A stretch of DNA of 32,627 bases from Dehalococcoidia bacterium (GCA_009838465.1 VXRN01000008.1:21363-53989), one strand, 5' to 3'; counted from the stretch's first letter, positions 23,106 to 31,648 are shown. The notes: a model not told the origin generated them from the sequence alone. Program-made: numbers and translations.

Positions 23106-23861
23106 CTATCTGCCGAGTTCGGCGAGGGTGCGGCGGGCGCCCTCGACCACCCAGGGGCCGTCGCCGCCGGTTGTGAGGAACAGTCCGCCCTGTTCGTGCC
23201 GGCGCAGAGCCTCGGACGCGCTCCCGGTCCATATTCCCGGAATCTTGCCCGCGCGCCTCGTCGCCTCGAACATCTCTACGATCAGGTCGTCGTGGGCTTT
23301 CCATCCCTCGTCGTCGGACAGGTCAACGCCCATGGACATGCTCAGGTCTCCGGGGCCAATCCAGCATCCGTCTATCCCCTCGACAGAGAGAATATCCTCA
23401 GCGATCTCGGCGGCTCTGACCGTCTCCAACTGGATCGCCAGAAATATCTCGTCGTTCGCCCACTGCATGTAGCCGTCGCCCAGGTACCCGGTGCCGAACG
23501 CGCCGCCCGACCGACCGCCAATGGGCGGGTAGCGCACGGCCTCTACCGCGGCCTCCGCCTCTTCGACGGAGTTCACCATTGGGACGATTATCCCCATCGC
23601 GCCGCGGTCGAGCAGCCTGCCGATTGCGCCGAACTCGTTCTTGCGCACGCGCGCCATCGGTGTCGCCACTCCGAGTGCGATGCTGCGGAATGCGGTCATA
23701 GAGCTGTTGTCATCCCAAGCGCCGTGCTGGTTGTCCACCAGGATGAAGTCGAATCCCATGGGGGAGATTAGTTCCGCCGAGAGCGCGGACCCGAGGCCGA
23801 CCTCCGCGCCGAAGGCGGGCTTGCCTTCCAGCATCCGCTGTTTTGCCTTGTTGATTGCCAT
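23106..23861 (-). CDS. HpcH/HpaI family aldolase
   Basis: A 251-residue class II (metal-dependent) aldolase of the HpcH/HpaI family, which splits or forms hydroxy-oxo acids to give pyruvate plus an aldehyde. Visible family blocks: GFDFILVDNQHGAWDD (catalytic His), GRLLDRGAMGIIVPMVNS, GGRSGGAFG, AIQLETVRAAE (metal-binding Glu) and CWIGPGDLSMSMG (metal-binding Asp region). ATG 23861 has GGAAGG 6 bases upstream; a frame beginning at 23900 is not favoured. Citrate-lyase beta-like enzymes share the fold but are longer. The physiological substrate is unknown; 4-hydroxy-2-oxoheptanedioate and 2-keto-3-deoxy sugar acids are typical. It lies between ilvD and the TolB-like gene and is set off by repeats and a terminator. 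Confidence 0.9.
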   Translation of the reverse strand: MAINKAKQRMLEGKPAFGAEVGLGSALSAELISPMGFDFILVDNQHGAWDDNSSMTAFRSIALGVATPMARVRKNEFGAIGRLLDRGAMGIIVPMVNSVEEAEAAVEAVRYPPIGGRSGGAFGTGYLGDGYMQWANDEIFLAIQLETVRAAEIAEDILSVEGIDGCWIGPGDLSMSMGVDLSDDEGWKAHDDLIVEMFEATRRAGKIPGIWTGSASEALRRHEQGGLFLTTGGDGPWVVEGARRTLAELGR

Positions 23862-23937
23862 GTCTGCCTTCCTTGTATGATTGATCTCGCGGACAGCCAC
23901 CTAGTTTGGGGCCTGCCCACTCCCCAGAGTATAGACC

Positions 23938-23972
23938 AAAACGAAGCCCCCGCCTATCAATAGGCGAGGGCT
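23938..23972 (-). terminator. Probable intrinsic terminator
   Basis: On the minus strand, AGCCCTCGCCTATTG folds back on ATAGGCGGGGGCT (11-bp core stem with one mismatch), followed by TCGTTTT. It lies 46 bp past the stop of the TolB-like gene and upstream of the aldolase gene, so it would end the two-gene transcript. Confidence 0.6.
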
Positions 23973-24017
23973 CTTGGCACAGGGGCTTTTCGTTTGGATC
24001 CGGCCTACGCGCGGGCA

Positions 24018-24980
24018 TCATCCTGGGGATGGAGCGTCTGGGGCGGGCAGCCAGTTTCTGAGGAAGTCGTTTGTTTCGTTATGGGTGAGTTGTCTTACGT
24101 CTGACCCGTCGGGGTTCATAATGTATATCTCGAAATCTCCGTCTCGGTCTGATGCGAACGCGATGCGCTGTCCATCCGGCGACCAGGCACCATAGCCGTC
24201 CACCGCATTGTTATGGGTCAGTTGGGTGACGTCCGATCCGTCGGAGTTCATGACGTATATCTCTAAGTCTCCATCGCGATCTGACGTGAACGCGATGCAC
24301 CGTTCGTCTGGCGACCAGCTTGGAATACCTTCCGAAGCCTGATTATGGGTCAGTTGGGTGACGCCGGACCCGTCGGAGTTCATCACGTATATCTCTAAGT
24401 CTCCGTCCCGATCCGATATAAACGAGATACGTCCATCCTGTAACCAGGATGGAAAGTTGTCATCTGCCTCGTTATCGGTCAACTGCGTCCCGAATCCATA
24501 CTTGGCCGCCAAGTGCGTCAAAAAGCCTCCGCCTCCGCCTGAGTACGAGACAATCCCGTCCGGGGTCTGGTACACATACTCGTTCGATGCTTCATTACGG
24601 GTCAACAGCGTCACCCCAGACTCGTCAGGGTCCAGCACGTATATCTCTAAGTCTCCGTCATTGTCTGACGAGAAGAGGCGCGGTCCGCCCTCCACCTCTC
24701 TATTGGCCCGTTGCGTCACTTCTGATCTTGGATCCAGGGGTTGCACAAGGACGCGACCGAACCGTGCTGAGTAGAGGGTCAGCTGCGTCACGCCGGACCC
24801 ATCGGCGTTCATCAAATATTCCCCATCTGTAACACCGTCTCCGTCCCGGTCTGAATAGAACGTGATGTGTCCACTATCGGACTCGGAGTTTCCCCAGCCC
24901 ATGGCGAAGTACAATGCGACGGCGGCAACAACCGCCACTATGGGAACGAGAGTAGCCGCTACGATAATTCTTAGGATCAT
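24018..24980 (-). CDS. TolB-like PD40 beta-propeller protein
   Basis: A 320-residue protein with one N-terminal membrane segment (IIVAATLVPIVAVVAAVALY) and a set of PD40 blades repeating a ~43-residue unit: W.PDG.RIAF.SDRDGD, EIYVMNSDGSDVTQLTHN. The last three blades are nearly identical at the DNA level. One middle blade (GIVSYSGGGGGFLTHLAAKY) is degenerate. It is probably anchored with the propeller outside. TolB-like propellers generally bind proteins or sugars; nothing here names a partner, and no Tol genes are near. GAGGTAA precedes the ATG. It follows the coiled-coil gene by 14 bp, so they are likely cotranscribed. Confidence 0.88.
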   Translation of the reverse strand: MILRIIVAATLVPIVAVVAAVALYFAMGWGNSESDSGHITFYSDRDGDGVTDGEYLMNADGSGVTQLTLYSARFGRVLVQPLDPRSEVTQRANREVEGGPRLFSSDNDGDLEIYVLDPDESGVTLLTRNEASNEYVYQTPDGIVSYSGGGGGFLTHLAAKYGFGTQLTDNEADDNFPSWLQDGRISFISDRDGDLEIYVMNSDGSGVTQLTHNQASEGIPSWSPDERCIAFTSDRDGDLEIYVMNSDGSDVTQLTHNNAVDGYGAWSPDGQRIAFASDRDGDFEIYIMNPDGSDVRQLTHNETNDFLRNWLPAPDAPSPG

Positions 24981-24994
24981 TTCGAATTACCTCG

Positions 24995-25720
24995 CTAGTT
25001 TGCCGGTTCCATCTCTGGGAGCCTTGACCAGAACACCTTTGTTTCCGGGGCCGAGTCGTGAGACTGAGGGGTGCCTTCGGTCATGATGTCCGCGATCCGG
25101 TTATCTGTGTGAACGCTGGCAATGGCGGCGTAGGCGGGCGTTCCGGTGAATCGAGTGAGGTATTCCGCATGGCGCGTCGCCCGGATCACATCTCTCTCAT
25201 CGGCGGTGTAGGAAATCTCGACGGCAACGTAAGTCTCATTCCCGCTGCGGTCAGTCGCTTCGAAGATCAAGTCGGCGCGGACGAAAGCCCGCATATAGTC
25301 TCTCGGTATATCCGCAGCCGCGCCACTGAGTCGCGCTCTGTCTGCGATCTGAGCAACTTCACTCCGGTCTAACGTCTTGCGCCACTGAAGTCCCATGTCG
25401 CTGGCGATGATGCCCCCGTCCTCGCGGGCTATCCTCTCCATGAACATACCCTTGACCTCTCCGATATGGTTTGTGTTCTGGCGGGTCTCTCTGAACAGCG
25501 CGTCAAGTTTCTCATCCGTGGATTCCGCATGATTCGTGAGTCCTCTCACTTCTCCGGTCAGCGCATCCAGTTTCCCATCTGTGACCTTTGTGTATTCCGC
25601 GAAGCGCTGAGGCAGCGCCAACAATTCCTCGGTCAACAGGATTCGTCTCAGTTCGTCCCGCCACTCCGGGTGATCCACCAGGATGCGGTGCAGATCATGT
25701 ATGGTATTGATGGTCGTCAT
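24995..25720 (-). CDS. Coiled-coil protein with nuclease-like C-terminal region
   Basis: A 241-residue protein. The N-terminal half has heptad-like repeats (TDGKLDALTGEVRGLTNH, then STDEKLDALFRETRQNTNH) that predict a coiled coil. The second half, from about residue 130, reads RAFVRADLIFEATDRSGNE and YVAVEISYTADERDVIRATR, arranged like a restriction-endonuclease-fold core (D, then E-x-S on the second strand). The usual K of D-ExK is Ser here. Similar coiled-coil plus PD-(D/E)XK-like proteins are found in DUF3782-type families, but no firm family name is given. AGAGGGAAG precedes the ATG. It is the first gene of a two-gene operon with the TolB-like gene. Function unknown. Confidence 0.75.
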   Translation of the reverse strand: MTTINTIHDLHRILVDHPEWRDELRRILLTEELLALPQRFAEYTKVTDGKLDALTGEVRGLTNHAESTDEKLDALFRETRQNTNHIGEVKGMFMERIAREDGGIIASDMGLQWRKTLDRSEVAQIADRARLSGAAADIPRDYMRAFVRADLIFEATDRSGNETYVAVEISYTADERDVIRATRHAEYLTRFTGTPAYAAIASVHTDNRIADIMTEGTPQSHDSAPETKVFWSRLPEMEPAN

Positions 25721-25735
25721 ACTTCCCTCTACCGC

Positions 25736-25764
25736 TTGATTATAGCTTATGCCGCTATGATAAT
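25736..25764 (+). promoter_or_regulatory. Predicted sigma-70-type promoter for the aldo/keto reductase
   Basis: TTGATT (25736-25741), a 17-base spacer, and GATAAT (25759-25764) match four of six and five of six consensus bases. Transcription would start near 25771, about 38 bp before the ATG, with AAGGAG at 25793-25798 as ribosome site. Confidence 0.6.
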
Positions 25765-25808
25765 GCCTGTGTCGGCAAATTCTACGTAAACTAAGGAGTA
25801 CCCACCCA

Positions 25809-26735
25809 ATGCAAAAGCGTCAACTTGGCAGGAACGGCCCACTGGTATCCGTCGTGGCTTTCGGGGCATGGCCGGTCGGCGGCGGGCTTGGCAATGTGCC
25901 GGAGGAGCAGGGCGTTGCCGCAGTGAAGTCGGCGCTCGACGTCGGTATGACGTTTATTGATACCGCCGAGGGATACGAGACCAGCGAGACCGTCGTGGGA
26001 AAAGCGATCAGGGGCAGGCGGGACGAGGTATTTCTGGCGACCAAGCTATCCGGCAGCGATCACTCAGCCGAGCATATGGAGCGCGCAGTCGAGAACAGCC
26101 TACGCACTCTCGGGACGGACTACATAGACCTGTACCAGCTTCATAGTCCGTCGTCTCAGTGGCCCATCGCGGACACGATGGAGAATCTTGTGGGGCTGCG
26201 TGATTCAGGCAAGATTCGCTACATAGGCGTGTCCAACTTCTCGCCGGAACAGACACAGGAGGCCATGCAGTACGCGGTCATCCACAGTTCGCAGCCTCGC
26301 TACAACATGATGTGGCGCGACCTGGAGGACGATGTGCTGCCCCACTGCCTAGAAAACGGCATCGGAGTGATACCCCACTCGGTGCTCTCTAAGGGAGTGC
26401 TCGCGGGCAAGCACAGGCCCGGCCATCGCTTCACCCCCGACGATGAGCGCAGGCTCTTCGACTTCTTCAGGGGAGAACTGTTCGAGCAGGCATACGCCGT
26501 CGCACAGCGTCTGGACGCCTGGGCGAGAGACCAGGGCCGGGACATAGTGCAGCTCGCAATCGCGTGGGTTCTGGCGAATCCAGCGGTTTCCTCGGCGCTC
26601 GTTGGAGCGAAGTCGCCGGAGCAGGTTTATCACAATGCGAAGGCTGCCGACTGGCGCCTGACTCCCGACGATTTGGATGAGATCGAGACTATCATGGGCG
26701 GGTTCAGGATGTCCTGGGTGAAGGACGACCCGTAG
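25809..26735 (+). CDS. Aldo/keto reductase
   Basis: A 308-residue NADP-dependent TIM-barrel oxidoreductase. The catalytic tetrad is present: Asp51 and Tyr56 (FIDTAEGY), Lys79 (LATKLS) and His112 (LYQLHSP). The N-terminus KRQLGRNGPLVSVVAFG is the usual family opening, and GKIRYIGVSNFS supplies the conserved Ser/Asn segment. The C-terminal GAKSPEQVYHNAKA is typical of the cofactor-binding end. AAGGAG lies 10 bases before the ATG, and a good promoter precedes it. It stands alone between a minus-strand operon and an element. Aldo/keto reductases act on many aldehydes and ketones; the physiological substrate is not evident. Confidence 0.92.
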   Translation: MQKRQLGRNGPLVSVVAFGAWPVGGGLGNVPEEQGVAAVKSALDVGMTFIDTAEGYETSETVVGKAIRGRRDEVFLATKLSGSDHSAEHMERAVENSLRTLGTDYIDLYQLHSPSSQWPIADTMENLVGLRDSGKIRYIGVSNFSPEQTQEAMQYAVIHSSQPRYNMMWRDLEDDVLPHCLENGIGVIPHSVLSKGVLAGKHRPGHRFTPDDERRLFDFFRGELFEQAYAVAQRLDAWARDQGRDIVQLAIAWVLANPAVSSALVGAKSPEQVYHNAKAADWRLTPDDLDEIETIMGGFRMSWVKDDP

Positions 26736-26836
26736 ATTCTGTTGACCTTTAAGAATTGAACTCTCCAAACAAGCTAGGTTACATCTAAATGGGCTACGAT
26801 CCGCACGTATGGATTGCCGAGCGGTGAGCCCTTCGG

Positions 26837-26998
26837 GGTTCCCGCTTTCGGAGACCTTTGCGAAACTCGGATATGGTAGTCCGAGTGGGTCGGGGAGTCG
26901 GCAATCCCAAGCTGGCCGTACCCCGTCCCCTCCCCTGGATTCCCGTTTTCACGGGAATGACGGTGGTTGTGCAAAGGTTTCCTTTCGCGGGAATGACG
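26837..26998 (+). repeat. MITE-like element, family E copy 2
   Basis: The same ~160-bp unit as at 14797-14958: ends TTCCCGCTTTCGGAGACC and (reverse complement) TTCCCGCGAAAGGAAACC, with an inner hairpin of ATTCCCGT/ACGGGAAT. Orientation is the same as copy 1. It lies between the convergent aldo/keto reductase and methyltransferase genes. Confidence 0.8.
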
Positions 26999-27031
26999 AT
27001 AAATTTCAACACGGCCTAGCGTTTCCGTCTG

Positions 27032-27835
27032 CTAAGTCCTTGGCGTATAGCGCCACCAGAAACCCAGGTAGGGCGGTGCTATTGATTGTAGGTGCTTCCA
27101 TGTTCCCGGCTCCGGATCTACTTCCGGGTCGGAGTAGGGGTGCTCGCTCATCTGAAGCAGTGTGAATCCAAGCTCGATAGGCCCGTTCAGGAGTGTCTCC
27201 ATGCTGTGTCTGAACTCCCTGGGACCCTGAACTCGTTGCCGAGAGCCGTCCGCCGCGGTGAACGTCCACTCGTCTCCGGTGGGGTAGATGACCTCGCCCT
27301 CCTCGTACCTGTTTCTGAGCGGGTAGGCGTCGCCGTTCCACTCCTCCTCGTCTATGCCGTGGAAGTATGGGTTGGCGCAGGACAGACGATAGAGTCCGGC
27401 TTTCTTCGATACCCGTCTCACCTGTCCGAACACCGTGCGCGCGTCCGGGACGAAGTTCAGTGAGTGTCCATGCCAGACGACGTCGAAAGCCGCCTCGCCG
27501 AACATGGACAGATCGCGCATGTCTCCCTGCACTGTCTGTACCTCCAGGCCGTAGTGGTCAGCGGCAACGCGGTCCCGTTCGAGTTGCTCTTCCGACAGGT
27601 CTATGCACGTGACGTTCGCTCCAAGCAGTCCGAAAGCCGCCGTCTGCTGACCTCCGCCGGACGCGAGGCACAGGACGTCGAGGCCGTGCGTATCGCCGAT
27701 GAAGCCGTCGGGATCTACCAAATCCCGCGCCATGTCTTCATCCAGCTCAAGGTACGGTCTCGCGTACTCTATGCCGGAGCGCGCCAGATCATCCCAACGC
27801 TCCTGATTGAATCTTGCCAGATCGTCCAGTGGCAT
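27032..27835 (-). CDS. SAM-dependent methyltransferase
   Basis: A 267-residue class I methyltransferase. Motif I is LDVLCLASGGGQQTAAFGLL (cofactor-binding glycines), with the acidic motif II at VTCIDLSEEQLERDR and motif III near QTVQGDMRDL. Later segments give DVVWHGHSLNFV and VSKKAGLYRL. The N-terminus MPLDDLARFNQERWDDLA starts at ATG 27835 behind a purine-rich AAGGCGG; an upstream in-frame ATG at 27874 would add 13 residues and has no ribosome site. The substrate is not evident; the C-terminal third (GYTxxEMSEHP type) is typical of unassigned bacterial methyltransferases. It is divergent from the HtrA gene, with 91 bp between them. Confidence 0.88.
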   Translation of the reverse strand: MPLDDLARFNQERWDDLARSGIEYARPYLELDEDMARDLVDPDGFIGDTHGLDVLCLASGGGQQTAAFGLLGANVTCIDLSEEQLERDRVAADHYGLEVQTVQGDMRDLSMFGEAAFDVVWHGHSLNFVPDARTVFGQVRRVSKKAGLYRLSCANPYFHGIDEEEWNGDAYPLRNRYEEGEVIYPTGDEWTFTAADGSRQRVQGPREFRHSMETLLNGPIELGFTLLQMSEHPYSDPEVDPEPGTWKHLQSIAPPYLGFWWRYTPRT

Positions 27836-27926
27836 TTTCACCGCCTTGCTATACTCTGTATAACTCAAAGTCATGTCCAGACGTTAAAGATAGTACATGT
27901 TCGGTTATGCTGAAATCACCATCCCA

Positions 27927-29228
27927 ATGAAGATCCGCCTCGCAACACTGTCAACAGCGCTTACCGCGGTCGTCCTGACGGTCTCGTGCGGCGGAGAGCC
28001 GGCACCTGTTCCTACACCAACTGTGATGCCTCCGGCCGTCGTCCGAGCGGAGCCAACGCCGACGCAGCCTCCGCTTCCGGTACCGACGCCCGTTCCCAGC
28101 AGTACGTCATCGCCTACGGCAACGCCGCAGCCGACAGCTACTCACACATCTGTGCCGACACCAACTCTGACGGCCACGCCTGTTCCGACATATACTCCGA
28201 CGGCGCTTCCGACCGCTACGCCAGCGCCGACACATACTCCGACGGCGATTCCGACTCCCACGCCTGAGCTCACGCCACAGGATACTCACACGCAGTACGG
28301 AGGGGACTTGCCTACTACGGAGGTCGTCAGAATACTCGCGCCGTCCGTGGTAAAGATAGTCAACGACAAGGGAGCGCCGGGCGAGGCGATGTCTCCTTTC
28401 GGGCTCGGCACAGGCGTCATAATAGATATCGACGGTCACATACTTACGAGCAACCATGTGGTCGAGGGAATAGATGTCGTCACCGTAACCCTCTACGATG
28501 GTGAGGTACTGGACGCGGAAGTGGTGGGACGCGACCGGCATACCGACCTCGCGTTAATCAAAATCCCCTCGGAAGGTGTCCAACCAGCATTGCTTGGGGA
28601 CTCGTCCACGCTCCTCGTGGGACAGGATGTGGTAGCCATCGGACACGCGCTCGGACTCGGAGGCGCGCCCACCGTCAGCAAGGGGGTCGTCAGCGCGCTC
28701 GACCGCACGATAGGCACGGAGAGCGGCTCCACCCTGGTGGACCTAATCCAGACCGACGCATCCATCAATGTAGGCAACAGCGGAGGCCCGCTTGTGAACG
28801 CGCGGGCGGAAGTCGTGGGAATCAACACTTCGGTATTGCGCTTCGGCCAGGGAATCGGTTTCGCCGTAAATATCAACGACGCCCAGATAGTGGTGGACCA
28901 CCTGGTAGAGCGGGGCGTGGTGCCGCGAGGATATATGGGAGTGCTCTTCGCCAATCTGACCTCCGGCTTCATCGCCCAGCTAGGTCTGGACAGAGACGCG
29001 GAGGGTGTTCTCCTTACTCAAGTCGTACCCGGCAGCCCCGCGTGGAACGCCGGACTGCGCCCTGCCGACCTCATCCTAAGCGCGAACGGGGAAGCGATGC
29101 CGACTACCGGCGAACTGCTCAAGTTCCTAATGATGCACCCGCCCGGAGAGTCCATGGAAGTGCTCGTGTTGCGTGGAGGGGAGCAGTTCAGGACGTCGTT
29201 TACGCTGGGTGAGCGCCCGAGCAACTGA
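27927..29228 (+). CDS. HtrA/DegP-like serine protease lipoprotein with PDZ domain
   Basis: A 433-residue exported protease. The signal peptide ends in the lipobox LTVSC (Cys21). A 100-residue Pro/Thr-rich linker follows (about 25-118), a likely cell-wall or envelope spacer. The trypsin-like domain has the catalytic triad His177 (LTSNHVVEG), Asp207 (HTDLALI) and Ser285 (VGNSGGPLVN). One PDZ domain (about residues 335-430, GYMGVLFANL to VLRGGEQF) ends the protein. It should degrade or refold misfolded proteins outside the membrane. ATG 27927 is chosen for the signal peptide; an upstream in-frame ATG at 27897 is possible. It ends 7 bp from the convergent UppP-like gene. Confidence 0.92.
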   Translation: MKIRLATLSTALTAVVLTVSCGGEPAPVPTPTVMPPAVVRAEPTPTQPPLPVPTPVPSSTSSPTATPQPTATHTSVPTPTLTATPVPTYTPTALPTATPAPTHTPTAIPTPTPELTPQDTHTQYGGDLPTTEVVRILAPSVVKIVNDKGAPGEAMSPFGLGTGVIIDIDGHILTSNHVVEGIDVVTVTLYDGEVLDAEVVGRDRHTDLALIKIPSEGVQPALLGDSSTLLVGQDVVAIGHALGLGGAPTVSKGVVSALDRTIGTESGSTLVDLIQTDASINVGNSGGPLVNARAEVVGINTSVLRFGQGIGFAVNINDAQIVVDHLVERGVVPRGYMGVLFANLTSGFIAQLGLDRDAEGVLLTQVVPGSPAWNAGLRPADLILSANGEAMPTTGELLKFLMMHPPGESMEVLVLRGGEQFRTSFTLGERPSN

Positions 29229-29235
29229 CCCAGTG

Positions 29236-30021
29236 TCACCATATCAGGGTGGCGCCGGCGATTATTCCGGCACCCAGGACTAAGACGAACCATCCGAAGT
29301 TCAGGCGTTGCGCCACGCTCATCAACGCCCGTATGGTCAAGAAACCCGTGAGCGCAGAGACGACGAGGGCCACAGTGGCTTCGGGGGATGCGTAGTAGCC
29401 TGCGCTTATCGCGGCGTACAGGCCCGCTCCCAGGCTCGCGGGAATGCTCAGGATGAAGCTGAGCGTGAGGGCCTCTCGCCGGTCAACGCCGCGCCATAGG
29501 AGCGCGCTGACGGTGAGTCCCGATCTGCTGAGGCCGGGCAGGGCGGCGAGTCCCTGGGCAATGCCGGTCAGAATCGCGTCTGGCCATCTCACATCGTCGC
29601 GTGTCCTGGTACCCGATGATTTGCTCTTGATCAGGACTGCGCCGGTAATCAGCATCAGGAGCCCTACCACGGCCATGGCGATGGCGCCGACGATCTCGGA
29701 GAACTCGAAGAGACCGATCAGGAGCAGGAATCCGAGAGGCGCGCTCGAAAGGGTGGCGAGTATGAGGTAGGCGGTCACCGGAGACGGGGAAGTAGGGCGT
29801 CTGGCTATTTCCCGGATCACATCCCACACATCCGAGCGGAAGGCGGCGAGCGCGGAGAGGGCGGTGCCGAGGTGCAGCCAGAGCGAGAAGTTGACCGCGT
29901 CGGGCAGGTCGGCTCCGAAGACGAGGGAGTAAACGGCGGTGACGACGCCCTCGGAGCTTACGGGCAGCCACTCGGCCAGCCCCTGTATGAGTCCTAGCAG
30001 AGCGGCTTCGGGGAGGGTCAC
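29236..30021 (-). CDS. UppP-like undecaprenyl-diphosphate phosphatase (variant)
   Basis: A 261-residue integral membrane phosphatase with about seven hydrophobic segments. UppP family blocks are visible: QGLAEWLPVSSEG near residues 13-25 (catalytic Glu17) and LPGLSRSGLT near 161-170 (Arg166). By comparison from memory with E. coli UppP (Glu21, His30, Arg174), the His position is Val26 here, a change also seen in some archaeal and environmental members. It would dephosphorylate undecaprenyl diphosphate to recycle the lipid carrier for peptidoglycan. The start is GTG within a GTGA overlap with the kinase stop, so the two are translationally coupled. Whether the His change alters activity is unknown. 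Confidence 0.87.
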   Translation of the reverse strand: MTLPEAALLGLIQGLAEWLPVSSEGVVTAVYSLVFGADLPDAVNFSLWLHLGTALSALAAFRSDVWDVIREIARRPTSPSPVTAYLILATLSSAPLGFLLLIGLFEFSEIVGAIAMAVVGLLMLITGAVLIKSKSSGTRTRDDVRWPDAILTGIAQGLAALPGLSRSGLTVSALLWRGVDRREALTLSFILSIPASLGAGLYAAISAGYYASPEATVALVVSALTGFLTIRALMSVAQRLNFGWFVLVLGAGIIAGATLIW

Positions 30022-31397
30022 GACGCGCGACTCAGGTTGAAGGTGAATACGCTGCCTTCGCCCTCGATGCTACGGACGGTGATGTCTCCGCCGTGGGCTT
30101 CGGCGAGGCGTCGTGTTATGGCGAGTCCCAGCCCGGTCCCGACGTCCCTGCGGGACCTGTCCACCTTGTAGAACCGCTCGAAGATGTGGGGCAGGTGCTC
30201 TCGTGGGATGCCGATGCCGGTATCGGCGACTTCGATATGTACACCTTCTCGCACGGTCTTTGCAGAGAGCGAGATATGCCCGCCTTCGGGGGTGAACTTG
30301 AGGGCGTTTTCGACCAGGTTGGTGAGAATCTGGTCGAGCTTGCCGGCGTCGGCCATGAGGTAGGGCAGGTCGTCCGGTATCCGGGTGAGGAGTTTCACTC
30401 CCCTGGAGCCGGCGCGCATCTCGAACCGCTCTATCACCTTACCCGCTACATCACAGAGTTCAACGGGAGCGAGATGGATGGGCATTTGTCCGCTCTCGAG
30501 ACTTGATAACTCAAGCAGTTCATCTACCATCGCGGTCATGCGCTCAACGTCCGCTTCAATCCGTGAGAGGAAGTCTCTAGCCACTTCGGTGTCATGGATC
30601 GCGCCGCCGTCCAGGGTTTCGACCATCGCCCTGACGGAGGCCAAGGGGGTGCGCAGTTCATGGGAGACGTTGCTCACGAACTCGCGCCTGGTGTTCTGCA
30701 CCTGTCTGAGGGAGGTCACGTCCTGGAGCGTGAGGAGGACGCCCTGGCTCGGATCGGTGGAGATGGGGGCGGCAATAGCGTGCAGGAAGCGTCTCTGGTG
30801 CAGGAGTTCTACTTCGGCGCGCTGGATAAGCCCGGTCTCGGCCGACGTGGAGGCGAGTTCAAGCAGTTCGTGGTCGCGCACTATCTCAGCGAGTGGGCGT
30901 CCGTGAGTGGAGCGAACATCCGCATCGAGAAGCCACTGTGCGGCACGGTTGATGAGCCTTATTCTGCTGTCGGGATCGAGGACTATGACGCCATCGGCCA
31001 TGGTCTCCATGACGACAGAGAGGAGGCTGCGCTCGCTGTCGAGGCCAAACACAAGGTCGCGGAGCCTGACCGCCATCTGGTTGAACGCGTCGTTGAGTTC
31101 GCGTGTTTCCCGAAGCGACGAGGTGCGCACCCTGTGGTTGAGGTCTCCTCTCGCAAGGCGTCGCGCTCCCTCGGCGACGTTGCGGACGGGGGCCGCAATG
31201 GAGCGAACTATGAGAAGAGAGGCCGCTATCGAACCAAGCACGCCGACCAGAGCTGCGATCAAGACGGCGATCAATACTGTGGGCCCCGAAACATCGAGGG
31301 CCTGGAGGGCAATCCATACTGTCACTATCGCCAGGGAGATGGCGGCCACGTGGGATACGACCATTCTGAGGCGTAGGGATTCGGGGAGTATTTTCAT
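30018..31397 (-). CDS. PhoR-like sensor histidine kinase
   Basis: A 459-residue membrane kinase. Two N-terminal hydrophobic segments (about residues 12-65) lead into a HAMP linker (VRSIAAPVRNVAEGARRLARG), then a PAS domain (about 125-230) and the HisKA box FVSNVSHELRTPLASV with phospho-acceptor His246. The ATPase domain carries the N box NLVENALKF, G1 DTGIGIP and G2 GTGLGLAI. Domain order matches PhoR/ResE-type kinases. ATG 31397 is chosen; a TTG five codons upstream is unlikely. It lies downstream of the OmpR-type regulator gene but is separated from it by a 251-bp repeat array. It overlaps the UppP-like gene by 4 bp. The signal it senses is unknown. Confidence 0.93.
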   Translation of the reverse strand: MKILPESLRLRMVVSHVAAISLAIVTVWIALQALDVSGPTVLIAVLIAALVGVLGSIAASLLIVRSIAAPVRNVAEGARRLARGDLNHRVRTSSLRETRELNDAFNQMAVRLRDLVFGLDSERSLLSVVMETMADGVIVLDPDSRIRLINRAAQWLLDADVRSTHGRPLAEIVRDHELLELASTSAETGLIQRAEVELLHQRRFLHAIAAPISTDPSQGVLLTLQDVTSLRQVQNTRREFVSNVSHELRTPLASVRAMVETLDGGAIHDTEVARDFLSRIEADVERMTAMVDELLELSSLESGQMPIHLAPVELCDVAGKVIERFEMRAGSRGVKLLTRIPDDLPYLMADAGKLDQILTNLVENALKFTPEGGHISLSAKTVREGVHIEVADTGIGIPREHLPHIFERFYKVDRSRRDVGTGLGLAITRRLAEAHGGDITVRSIEGEGSVFTFNLSRAS

Positions 31398-31433
31398 GTT
31401 GTGGCTGCCCAATCAGGCTGAGGGGGATAGATG

Positions 31434-31645
31434 TTTCACCCTCACCCTAGCCCTCTCCCTGAGGGAGAGGGGATCTGTTGATCGGATTTTGTAGATGACT
31501 GGATGTTCGCCTATCCCTATGAGCCCTGAGGGAGAGGGGGTTTGTTGATTGTAGTTGAGGTTTCACCCCCATCCTAGCCTTCCCCCGTCAAGGGGGAAGG
31601 GACATTTGCCTACCCCCGTGAGCCCGTTGAGGGGGAAGGGCTTTA
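31434..31645 (+). repeat. Family A repeat array between regulator and kinase genes
   Basis: Two full units (TTTCACCCTCACCCTAGCCC at 31434 and TTTCACCCCCATCCTAGCC at 31560) and two half-units (CCTATCCCTATGAGCCC at 31512 and CCTACCCCCGTGAGCCC at 31610), each with matching arms. The array fills the gap inside an otherwise standard two-component operon and could lower or process the downstream message. Confidence 0.85.
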
Positions 31646-31648
31646 GTG

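Noticed and set aside
26774..27012. Small minus-strand frames between the aldo/keto reductase and methyltransferase genes
   Set aside because: Translation of element E copy 2; the same peptide pattern appears from copy 1.
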